From the NCBI GenBank assembly GCA_903868655.1, contig CAIPWG010000060.1, forward strand, positions 1 through 7,016: 7,016 bases of DNA, written 5' to 3'. The translations under genes and the position numbers were made by a program. The notes below the pieces were generated by a model that worked only from the letters and a program-made list of their open reading frames with translations, made no database searches and was not told the origin of the DNA. This DNA comes from an uncultured Sphingomonadales bacterium. Its GTDB lineage: Bacteria > Pseudomonadota > Alphaproteobacteria > Sphingomonadales > Sphingomonadaceae. Of this stretch, positions 1-5,260 are shown piece by piece; the stretch's first letter is position 1, and every line of letters starts with the position of its first letter.

Positions 1-52
1 ATACCTTTTTAACACAGGACTATCGGAATTGATCGCTAAGTAATTGAAAATG

Positions 53-129
53 TGGTGCGCCCGACGGGATTCGAACCCATGGCCCCCAGATTAGGAATCT
101 GGTGCTCTATCCTGCTGAGCTACGGGCGC
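53..129 (-). tRNA. tRNA-Arg, anticodon CCU, CCA encoded
   Basis: Read on the minus strand, a complete 77-nt cloverleaf is present. A 7-bp acceptor stem (GCGCCCG with CGGGCGC) is followed by discriminator A and a genomically encoded CCA at 55-53. The T arm carries GGTTCGAATCC. The anticodon stem CCAGA/TCTGG encloses the loop TTCCTAA, giving anticodon CCT at 95-93, which reads the AGG arginine codon. It lies 52 nt downstream of the DUF1178 gene on the same strand and may be transcribed from its own promoter, by read-through, or both. The 52 bp beyond its 3' end are AT-rich and show no clear hairpin terminator or gene. Confidence 0.97.
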
Positions 130-138
130 CACGGCGTA

Positions 139-167
139 ACCATAAAGGGGCCAGACGCAGGGCGCAA
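139..167 (-). promoter_or_regulatory. Candidate promoter of tRNA-Arg
   Basis: On the minus strand, TTGCGC (167-162) and TATGGT (144-139) are separated by 17 bp. This is a fair match to the housekeeping -35/-10 pattern. The predicted start would fall a few bases before the tRNA 5' end at 129, which suits a short tRNA leader. It is a motif match only, and the tRNA could also be read through from the operon upstream. Confidence 0.4.
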
Positions 168-181
168 CACTGTCGGAGGGG

Positions 182-685
182 TCAATTGGCTTTGCCGGGG
201 GGTGACACAGGAAACAGGATCGGGGCAATTTCGACACCCTCTTCGATCAAGGCGCTTGCTTCCTCTGGCGTGGCCTGCCCGTGGATCGGGATTGCGTCTT
301 GCTCGCCATAATGGATCGCACGCGCCTTGTCAGCGAAACGATCCCCCACCCATGTCGAACTTTTCAGCGCCTCGGCCTGCAATTTAGCGATGGTTTTCAG
401 CATGGCTAGCGCTTCAGGCGGCAGGGGAGCATTGGCCAGTTGTGTCGGCGCCGGTGCCGGTGCCGGTGCTGACGCCGTGGCTGTGACGGGACCCTGCGTT
501 ACAGTCATCTGGTTACTCTTGCGGCCCAGATTCGGGGCGCTGACCGCGCGTATCACGTCGGCGCTCTCGCAAAAGGGGCAGGTTACCAGCCCGCGCGCCT
601 GTTGGTCGGCAAAATCATCGGAGGAACCGAACCACCCTTCGAAACGGTGGCTGCCCTGCTGACACAGAAGATCAAAAACAATCAT
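182..685 (-). CDS. DUF1178 family protein, putative zinc ribbon
   Basis: A 167-residue protein of the DUF1178 family, function unknown. The N-terminal block starts MIVFDLLC and has Cys8, His13 and the pair Cys36-Pro-Phe-Cys39, which look like a zinc ribbon. The W18-F19-G20-S21 stretch and the C-terminal VGDRFADKARAIHYGE block followed by ATPEEA are family hallmarks. Between the two conserved blocks lies a low-complexity Ala/Pro linker (about residues 69-90). In the DNA this is partly a hexanucleotide, GCCGGT on the plus strand, repeated three times at 450-467. The start is ATG at 685, whose last base pairs overlap the TGA of the upstream hydrolase (ATGA arrangement). No good Shine-Dalgarno is visible before it, so translation is probably coupled. 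A longer frame extends upstream to 838, but it lies inside the hydrolase gene and does not resemble the family. It is the last protein gene of the grxC operon. Confidence 0.88.
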   Translation of the reverse strand: MIVFDLLCQQGSHRFEGWFGSSDDFADQQARGLVTCPFCESADVIRAVSAPNLGRKSNQMTVTQGPVTATASAPAPAPAPTQLANAPLPPEALAMLKTIAKLQAEALKSSTWVGDRFADKARAIHYGEQDAIPIHGQATPEEASALIEEGVEIAPILFPVSPPGKAN

Positions 686-1548
686 GACATCAATTTGGGG
701 AGTTCCGGCCGAATGGCAAGGCTGCGCCGATTTTGTAGACTGGGCAACTGGCGGCGTACGTCGGCCAACCGCGCACGATCGAGCGTGGCAAAGCCCAACC
801 CAGCACCAGATCCCATATCGAGCAGCACGTGCCCCCAAGGATCCACCACCAGCGAATGGCCATACGTATCGCGCCCATCGTCATGATGCCCGGTTTGAGC
901 AGGCGCAATCACGAAGGCGCTCGCTTCCACAGCACGTGCACGCTGCATCAGATGCCAATGGGCCTGACCCGTGGGCACGGTGAAGGCCGCAGGTATGGTT
1001 AGGACATCGCAGCCACGGCGGCCAAGTTCTTCGAACAAGGCGGGAAAACGCACATCGTAACAGATTGCCAAACCCAACCGCCCAACCGCGCAATCGACTG
1101 TCACCACCTGTTCACCAGGACGATAGGCGGAGGATTCACGCCAGCTTTCGCCAGTGGCAAGATCAACGTCGAACATATGGATTTTGTCGTAACGCGCGGC
1201 GATTTCGCCTGCGGGGTTGATGACAAAGGCCCGGTTGGCAAAGCGACCCTCTGCATCATCTTCGGCCAGCACCGGCAGAGATCCGATATGCAGCCAGATT
1301 CCCGCGCGCGCCGCCGCATTGCGCAAGGCGCCAAGGACAGGGTTTTGCGCCTCTGCCACAATGTGCGCACGGGCACGCACCCGATCGCGATCGAGCAGGC
1401 CAGCCATTTCGGGCGTAAACAGCATCGCCGCGCCCTCACCCGCCGCCTGTGCGGTAGCCTCGGTCATTATCGCAGCATTCGCTGCAGGATCGATGCCGCT
1501 GGTCATTTGCAGTACGGCAATGCGCACCGCGGTGTTGGGATCGGTCAC
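682..1548 (-). CDS. Nit-type carbon-nitrogen hydrolase (nitrilase superfamily amidase)
   Basis: A 288-residue cytosolic amidase of the nitrilase/carbon-nitrogen hydrolase superfamily. The catalytic residues are visible: Glu47 in TPEM, Lys122 in YDKIHMFDV, nucleophile Cys163 in ICYDVRFP, and the supporting Glu138 in the GESWRES segment. The YDKIHMFDVDL and CYDVRFP signatures resemble the Nit1/NitFhit branch. Characterised Nit1-type members hydrolyse deaminated glutathione, a damage product made by transaminases, but related Nit2 enzymes act on alpha-ketoglutaramate, so the substrate is inferred. The start is GTG at 1548, with a weak AAGG that overlaps the grxC stop. A second GTG at 1527 (residue 8) would give a start closer to some relatives but has no visible ribosome site. 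The gene is 11 nt downstream of grxC and overlaps the DUF1178 start by 4 nt, so the three are almost certainly cotranscribed. Pairing with glutaredoxin fits a glutathione-related role. Confidence 0.9.
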   Translation of the reverse strand: MTDPNTAVRIAVLQMTSGIDPAANAAIMTEATAQAAGEGAAMLFTPEMAGLLDRDRVRARAHIVAEAQNPVLGALRNAAARAGIWLHIGSLPVLAEDDAEGRFANRAFVINPAGEIAARYDKIHMFDVDLATGESWRESSAYRPGEQVVTVDCAVGRLGLAICYDVRFPALFEELGRRGCDVLTIPAAFTVPTGQAHWHLMQRARAVEASAFVIAPAQTGHHDDGRDTYGHSLVVDPWGHVLLDMGSGAGLGFATLDRARLADVRRQLPSLQNRRSLAIRPELPKLMS

Positions 1549-1559
1549 CCGGCGATGCC

Positions 1560-1838
1560 TTATCGAGCGAGCAGCGGATCAAGCCCGCCCTGACGATCCA
1601 GCGCCATCAGATCGTCGCAGCCGCCAATGCGCCGGCCATCAATAAAAATCTGTGGCACAGTGCTGCTACCGGGCGCGCGTTCCAGCATTTCGGTGCGTTT
1701 CGGGCCGCCCATCGTGATATCGTACTCCACCACTGCCACGCCCTTGCCCTCCAGCATCGTCAGTGCGCGATAGCAATAGGGGCAACCCCATTTGGTATAG
1801 ATTTCAACCTTGGGTCCGGGCGTGTCAGCTTCGCTCAT
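1560..1838 (-). CDS. grxC: Glutaredoxin 3 (GrxC)
   Basis: A 92-residue dithiol glutaredoxin that reduces protein disulfides and glutathione mixed disulfides using glutathione in the cytosol. The active site Cys19-Pro-Tyr-Cys22 follows the first beta strand (VEIYTKWG). The TVPQIFIDG segment holds the cis-proline (Pro62), and the glutathione-binding GGCDDL motif is at 72-77. Length and order match the GrxC family. The ATG at 1838 is preceded by AGAGGA at a short spacing, which selects this start over the longer open frame that continues upstream to 2411 across the divergent heat-shock gene. It is the first gene of the operon with the Nit hydrolase and DUF1178, an order common in alphaproteobacteria. 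A candidate promoter lies at 1940-1911, inside the leader of the divergent gene. Confidence 0.96.
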   Translation of the reverse strand: MSEADTPGPKVEIYTKWGCPYCYRALTMLEGKGVAVVEYDITMGGPKRTEMLERAPGSSTVPQIFIDGRRIGGCDDLMALDRQGGLDPLLAR

Positions 1839-1846
1839 AATGTCCT

Positions 1847-1874
1847 CTTGAAATTCTTTTGCGCCGCCACACAT
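1847..1874 (+). promoter_or_regulatory. Candidate RpoH (sigma-32) promoter of the small heat-shock gene
   Basis: CTTGAAA at 1847-1853 matches the RpoH -35 core exactly. CCACACAT at 1867-1874 is a weaker match to the CCCCAT-type -10, about 16 bp downstream of CTTGAA. A transcript starting near 1880 would have a leader of about 110 nt, the length expected to carry the RNA thermometer seen before the gene. The -35 overlaps the Shine-Dalgarno of the divergent grxC. Assignment is by motif and context only. Confidence 0.42.
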
Positions 1875-1882
1875 GACGGAAC

Positions 1883-1988
1883 GAACGGTGCGCCGCAACG
1901 GGCATCGTTCATAAGATCGGCCCGTTCGGACGCCTTTCAAGGGTTCGCGGCGGGTCAGGTGCAAATTGCTCATGATGAGGATTATGCC
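1883..1988 (+). ncRNA. ROSE-like RNA thermometer in the leader of the small heat-shock gene
   Basis: The leader ends in a hairpin that fits the ROSE design. UUGCU at 1966-1970 faces the Shine-Dalgarno AGGA at 1978-1981, giving U-A, C-G, G opposite G, and U-A. The helix closes with C1971-G1977 around a 5-nt loop. The lower helix extends through A1965-U1983 and GCA (1961-1963) with UGC (1985-1987), separated by U-U and A-A mismatches. ROSE elements use exactly this G-G and mismatch-weakened helix to hide the ribosome site at low temperature and melt on heating. A strong upstream hairpin is also present: 1883-1891 pairs with 1902-1910 (nine pairs with one G-U), with CCG/CGG stacked inside. A weaker stem can form from 1929-1934 with 1949-1956. 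The following gene is an IbpA-type chaperone, the usual target of ROSE. No folding energy was computed. Confidence 0.72.
1911..1940 (-). promoter_or_regulatory. Candidate promoter of the grxC operon
   Basis: On the minus strand TTGAAA (1940-1935) is followed after 18 bp by TCTTAT (1916-1911). This would place the transcript start near 1905 and give a leader of roughly 65 nt before grxC. The -35 sits within CCCTTGAAA, which also resembles the heat-shock sigma factor RpoH recognition sequence, with CTTAT as a possible alphaproteobacterial RpoH -10. The spacing is on the long side for either class. The element overlaps DNA encoding the leader of the divergent small heat-shock gene. Confidence 0.35.
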
Positions 1989-2456
1989 ATGAACCGTTTT
2001 GATTTTACCCCCTATCGCCGCACCACCGTGGGTTTCGACCGGCTGTTCGATCTGCTCGAACGCCAGGCGCGCGCCCAAACCGGGGATAATTACCCCCCGT
2101 TCAACATCGAACGGCGCGGCGAAGACCAGTATCGCATCACGCTTGCCGTCGCCGGATTCAAGACAGACGAGCTTGATATCACCGCACAGCAAAACCTGCT
2201 GGTGGTTAAAGGCAACAAGGCCGATATCGAGCCCGATGCGCGTCAATTCCTGCATGTCGGCATCGCCAACCGCGGCTTTGAGCGGCGGTTCGAACTGGCC
2301 GATTATGTGCGTGTCGCCCATGCCGATCTGGCAGATGGCTTGTTGACCATCGACCTCGTGCGTGAAGTGCCCGATGCGATGAAGCCCAAGAAAGTGCTGA
2401 TCGGTGCGCAACAGCCGCTGTCGGTCATCGATGGTGGATCAACCGCAGCCGCCTGA
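1989..2456 (+). CDS. ibpA: Small heat-shock protein, Hsp20/IbpA type
   Basis: A 155-residue ATP-independent holdase chaperone that binds unfolding proteins during heat stress and passes them to DnaK/ClpB. The N-terminus (MNRFDFTPYRRTTVGFDRLF) is very close to enterobacterial IbpA in style. The alpha-crystallin domain runs from about residue 36 to 126. It includes YRITLAVAGF, the LLVVKG strand, FERRFELADYV, and the signature ADGLLTIDL at 115-123. The C-terminal anchor motif V136-L137-I138 follows KPKK. The ATG at 1989 is preceded by GAGGA at a good spacing. Earlier in-frame starts from 1848 would encode the promoter and leader region and are not conserved-looking. It stands alone, with a thermometer before it, a candidate RpoH promoter at 1847 and a terminator after it, so heat induction at both transcription and translation is likely. 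Confidence 0.95.
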   Translation: MNRFDFTPYRRTTVGFDRLFDLLERQARAQTGDNYPPFNIERRGEDQYRITLAVAGFKTDELDITAQQNLLVVKGNKADIEPDARQFLHVGIANRGFERRFELADYVRVAHADLADGLLTIDLVREVPDAMKPKKVLIGAQQPLSVIDGGSTAAA

Positions 2457-2481
2457 TCGCGAGTAACTGGTGTGAAACAGG

Positions 2482-2510
2482 GGGCGGGTCGGCAACGACC
2501 CGCCCTTTTT
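2482..2510 (+). terminator. Rho-independent terminator of ibpA
   Basis: A perfect 10-bp stem, GGGCGGGTCG (2482-2491) with CGACCCGCCC (2496-2505), is capped by the stable GCAA tetraloop and followed by five T residues (2506-2510). It starts 25 nt after the ibpA stop. On the opposite strand the hairpin is followed only by TGTTTC, so it is at best a weak terminator for the receptor gene that converges from the right. The remaining bases up to 2570 show no other terminator. Confidence 0.93.
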
Positions 2511-2570
2511 GCCTGTCCGCCGTGCCTCATCGCACCGGACCTGTCAGCCGGGCGACGAAGCAGCGTTCGT

Positions 2571-5030
2571 TTAGAACTTCGTGCCGACCTTGATACCGAA
2601 ATACTGCGGTTTGATCGGGTAGGTGCGGGTAAAGTGCGCCGGGTCCCCACCGGGATAAGTGTTTTCAAAATTCGCCGGTCCGATTTGCGCGTTGTGGGAC
2701 AGTGAGCCACGTTTGTCGAAGGCGTTCTGTATAAACAGCTGGAACGTGTAATTGCCCTGTTTGCCGCCCACAGAGAAATCGGCGGTGGTGAAGCCGGCTG
2801 AATTGCCAAACACCGCATTGTCTCCCACCCCAAGCAGGCTGGTGGAATTGGTCTGGGTGTTCATCGACCCTTGAACAAACGCATCGACCGGTCCGGCTGC
2901 GAATTCATAGCGAGCAGTGGCCGACATCTTGAACTTTGGCTGCACCGGCAAGCGAGTACCGGCTGGCGCAAAATTGCCCTTCGGCAATCCGGTCGTGGGG
3001 TCGATGTTGCCGAAATCCGATGTCAATTTCGCATCGTTGTATGCGCCTGAAGCGGTCAGCGTGACGCCCTTGGCCGGGCGCAACTGCACATCGCTTTCAA
3101 TCCCGTAGACCCGCGCACCGCCAACGTTGGAAATGTTGGTGATGCCCGCACCGGCCGCTTGTTCGGCATATTGCAGATCATTCCATTTTTCATAGTACAC
3201 CGCGCCGTTCCAGCGCAATTTGTGATCGAACCAGCTGGTTTTCCAGCCCATTTCAAAATTGTTCAGCTTGTCCGGCTGGTAAACCGTGCCAAGCGGTGGT
3301 GTCTTGCTGTAATTGTCACGGTTGTTACCGCCCGGGCGGTAACCGGTTGAATAAGTTGCATAGATCATATGGTCATTATCGACCTGGTAGGTCACGTTGA
3401 TCTTGTGCGTTTCGCCAGATCCGTGCGACCGCTTGTTGAGAAAACTGCAGGAATCGATCGTGACAAGCGGAAATGTGCACAAGCCCGAGGGTGCATAATA
3501 CGGATAACCCGAAAACCCGGCCAGCGTATTGGTATATACAAATCCACGCAATCCGGCAGTAACCGTGAAAGCTGGCGTGAAATTATAGCTGCCTTGCGCA
3601 TATGCAGCAAAATCGCGATCCGCAATATAGGCGTTGGTCAGGAAAAGATCATCGCCAATCACCAAGCCTCCGTTGGCATATTGGCTAAGATTTGCAGTGC
3701 TAACCCCAGGTACAGCATAATTGTTTACGTTGTGGTTGGTTTGTTTTTGATAAAACAGTCCGGCTGTCACACGCAGGTCGCTCGACGCTGGTGAGTTAAA
3801 GCGCAATTCGTGGCTCTGCTTTGTCAGTTTTTGCGACGCGCTGAACTGCTGCGTCGGGTCGATTTGATTACCTTTGCTATCGGTAAAACGGGTATAGCCA
3901 GCATATTGGTTCGAATTAACCGGGTGAGTAGAATAGGCCACAGTGTAATAACTGTAATCGGCCGCATTCTTGATGTTGCGGTTCAGATACCCGCCTGCAT
4001 ACAGCACATCCCAGTCGCCGATCTTCCCTTCGATCGTCATCGAAGCCTGTATCCACTGGTCGATGTTGTAATCCGGGGTGAAGTCATGCACCTGCAAGTC
4101 GCCCAACGCCGGGTCATACAAAAACGTGCCGTTCGCCTTCTGATATTGCCCAAGCAACTGCGGGGTCAATTTCCAGCCGTTTTCCAGCTCGATAGCCAAC
4201 GCTGCACGCCCACCATACGTGGTAACATCGTTGAAATTGTTCTTTACGTACTTGCTGTTGTTGACCGTCAGCGGGGCGGATTGCAGCGCGCCCGCGCTAT
4301 CAAGATACAAGTTCGGATACGTACGTGACCCCGGCGTGTTGTCGATGTAACCGCCATCGTGTTCGTAAAAACCGACCAGTCGCACCGCCACGCCCTTGGC
4401 CAGAGGCAAGTTGATCATGCCTTCAACCGTGGCGCCCGCATCGCCCTTGCCATATTTGTCGACTGTGACGTCAAGGCTGGCTTCGGTCTTGGCCAGATTG
4501 GGCTTGTTGGTGATGAGGCGCAACGTGCCCGACAGCGAACTGGCGCCAAACAATGTGCCCTGCGGCCCCGACAAGGCCTCCACCCGCTGCATGTCATAGA
4601 TGTGAATATCTTGCAGCGCGCCAATCGTGGTGATCGACAGTTCGTCCAGATAGACCCCGCTGGTCGGTAGCGCACCAAATGCCAGCCCGTCACCGCCCGA
4701 GGTAATGCCCCGAAAAAACAACTGGCTTTGCCCTGGGCCAAACGACTGGAACGAAACACTTGGCAGTTGCTTGGCATAGTCGTCGAACGAGGCCACCTGG
4801 TGCTGCTCGAGTACCGCGGGGCTCAGGGCCTGCATGCTGATGGGAACGCGTTGGATGCTTTCCGAACGCTTTTGCGCAGTCACGACGATTTCACCCGCAG
4901 CAGCGGCCGGAGTGGTATCAGCCGCAGCAGGACTTGCGCCAGTCGACTGCGCGTGTGCCGCAACCGGCACCAGCGCGCTGCCGGTCAGCAACACCGCAAC
5001 CGCACGTGCAACCTTGTTCGAACCCCTCAT
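2571..5030 (-). CDS. TonB-dependent outer-membrane receptor
   Basis: An 819-residue TonB-dependent receptor for energised uptake of a ligand across the outer membrane. A signal peptide of about 27 residues ends in AHA before Gln28. The Ala/Pro-rich segment is followed by a TonB-box-like EIVVTAQKR at 47-55. The plug domain covers about 60-178, with RVPISMQAL, LFFRGI, GVYLDE and the conserved RVEALSGPQGTLFGA. A 22-strand barrel follows, with strands such as YATYSTGYRPGGNNRDNY and a C-terminal strand ending YFGIKVGTKF. The terminal Phe is needed for barrel assembly. Cys518 and Cys528 flank a predicted outer loop and could form a disulfide. The ATG at 5030 has AGGAG nine bases upstream; a TTG at 5048 without such a site is unlikely. 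The ligand cannot be read from sequence. The gene shares its control region with the divergent lyase, which suggests, as inference, uptake of the lyase substrate or a precursor. Confidence 0.94.
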   Translation of the reverse strand: MRGSNKVARAVAVLLTGSALVPVAAHAQSTGASPAAADTTPAAAAGEIVVTAQKRSESIQRVPISMQALSPAVLEQHQVASFDDYAKQLPSVSFQSFGPGQSQLFFRGITSGGDGLAFGALPTSGVYLDELSITTIGALQDIHIYDMQRVEALSGPQGTLFGASSLSGTLRLITNKPNLAKTEASLDVTVDKYGKGDAGATVEGMINLPLAKGVAVRLVGFYEHDGGYIDNTPGSRTYPNLYLDSAGALQSAPLTVNNSKYVKNNFNDVTTYGGRAALAIELENGWKLTPQLLGQYQKANGTFLYDPALGDLQVHDFTPDYNIDQWIQASMTIEGKIGDWDVLYAGGYLNRNIKNAADYSYYTVAYSTHPVNSNQYAGYTRFTDSKGNQIDPTQQFSASQKLTKQSHELRFNSPASSDLRVTAGLFYQKQTNHNVNNYAVPGVSTANLSQYANGGLVIGDDLFLTNAYIADRDFAAYAQGSYNFTPAFTVTAGLRGFVYTNTLAGFSGYPYYAPSGLCTFPLVTIDSCSFLNKRSHGSGETHKINVTYQVDNDHMIYATYSTGYRPGGNNRDNYSKTPPLGTVYQPDKLNNFEMGWKTSWFDHKLRWNGAVYYEKWNDLQYAEQAAGAGITNISNVGGARVYGIESDVQLRPAKGVTLTASGAYNDAKLTSDFGNIDPTTGLPKGNFAPAGTRLPVQPKFKMSATARYEFAAGPVDAFVQGSMNTQTNSTSLLGVGDNAVFGNSAGFTTADFSVGGKQGNYTFQLFIQNAFDKRGSLSHNAQIGPANFENTYPGGDPAHFTRTYPIKPQYFGIKVGTKF

Positions 5031-5108
5031 GAACCAAAACTCCTGCAATTTTCATCCCTGAGCCCGGGAAGGATCAATGTCCCAACGCCGTGGCTTTTCC
5101 GCCTTACC

Positions 5109-5136
5109 ATTGCGCAATTTCGAACGATTGCACAAC
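5109..5136. repeat. Paired palindromic motif, candidate operator between receptor and lyase
   Basis: ATTGCGCAAT at 5109-5118 is a perfect 10-bp palindrome. A near-copy, ATTGCACAAC, begins at 5127, exactly 18 bp later. The short palindrome TTCGAA (5119-5124) lies between them. Two similar dyads spaced by nearly two helical turns, in the control region of two divergent genes, are typical of a dimeric repressor or activator site. The regulator is not identifiable from this window. The motif lies about 80-95 bp upstream of the receptor start and 125-150 bp upstream of the lyase start. Confidence 0.45.
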
Positions 5137-5139
5137 AAC

Positions 5140-5195
5140 CTTGCCATCAGAGCGGAATTGTTAATATGACTATACATTATCACGGTTCTGGCAAG
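5140..5195. promoter_or_regulatory. Divergent promoter region with mirrored TTGCCA elements
   Basis: CTTGCCA (5140-5146) and its exact inverse TGGCAAG (5189-5195) flank an AT-rich core. Each TTGCCA is a plausible -35. On the plus strand TTGCCA is followed after 18 bp by TATGAC (5165-5170), a weak -10 for the lyase. On the minus strand TTGCCA reads towards CATATT (5168-5163), but the spacing of 20 bp is too long for a confident promoter. The AT-rich stretch from about 5156 to 5180 is the most promoter-like DNA of the 230-bp gap between the two genes. Confidence 0.3.
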
Positions 5196-5260
5196 ATTTT
5201 TTGATCGGCCCAAACCACCCTTTTAAGTCCATGACATCCGTATGATCGGAGCCCACCAAA

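Noticed and set aside
450..467. Three tandem GCCGGT units as a phase-variable repeat
   Set aside because: The repeat unit is six bases, so copy changes stay in frame. It encodes an Ala-Pro linker, and three copies are too few to suggest switching.
1848..1988. Extended N-terminus for the small heat-shock protein from an upstream TTG
   Set aside because: The extension would translate the promoter and thermometer leader. The start at 1989 has a proper ribosome site and matches the IbpA N-terminus.
2917..4670. Several plus-strand open frames of 60-170 codons inside the receptor gene (for example 3369-3794 and 3810-4328)
   Set aside because: They are antisense to a well-supported receptor with signal peptide, plug and barrel. 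They lack ribosome sites and recognisable domains, and are shadows of the GC-rich coding frame.
5231..5245. Four-codon open frame (ATG to TGA) just before the lyase, as a leader peptide
   Set aside because: It has no ribosome site and no attenuator hairpin nearby, and it is too short to distinguish from chance. It does show that the in-frame ATG at 5231 cannot start the lyase.
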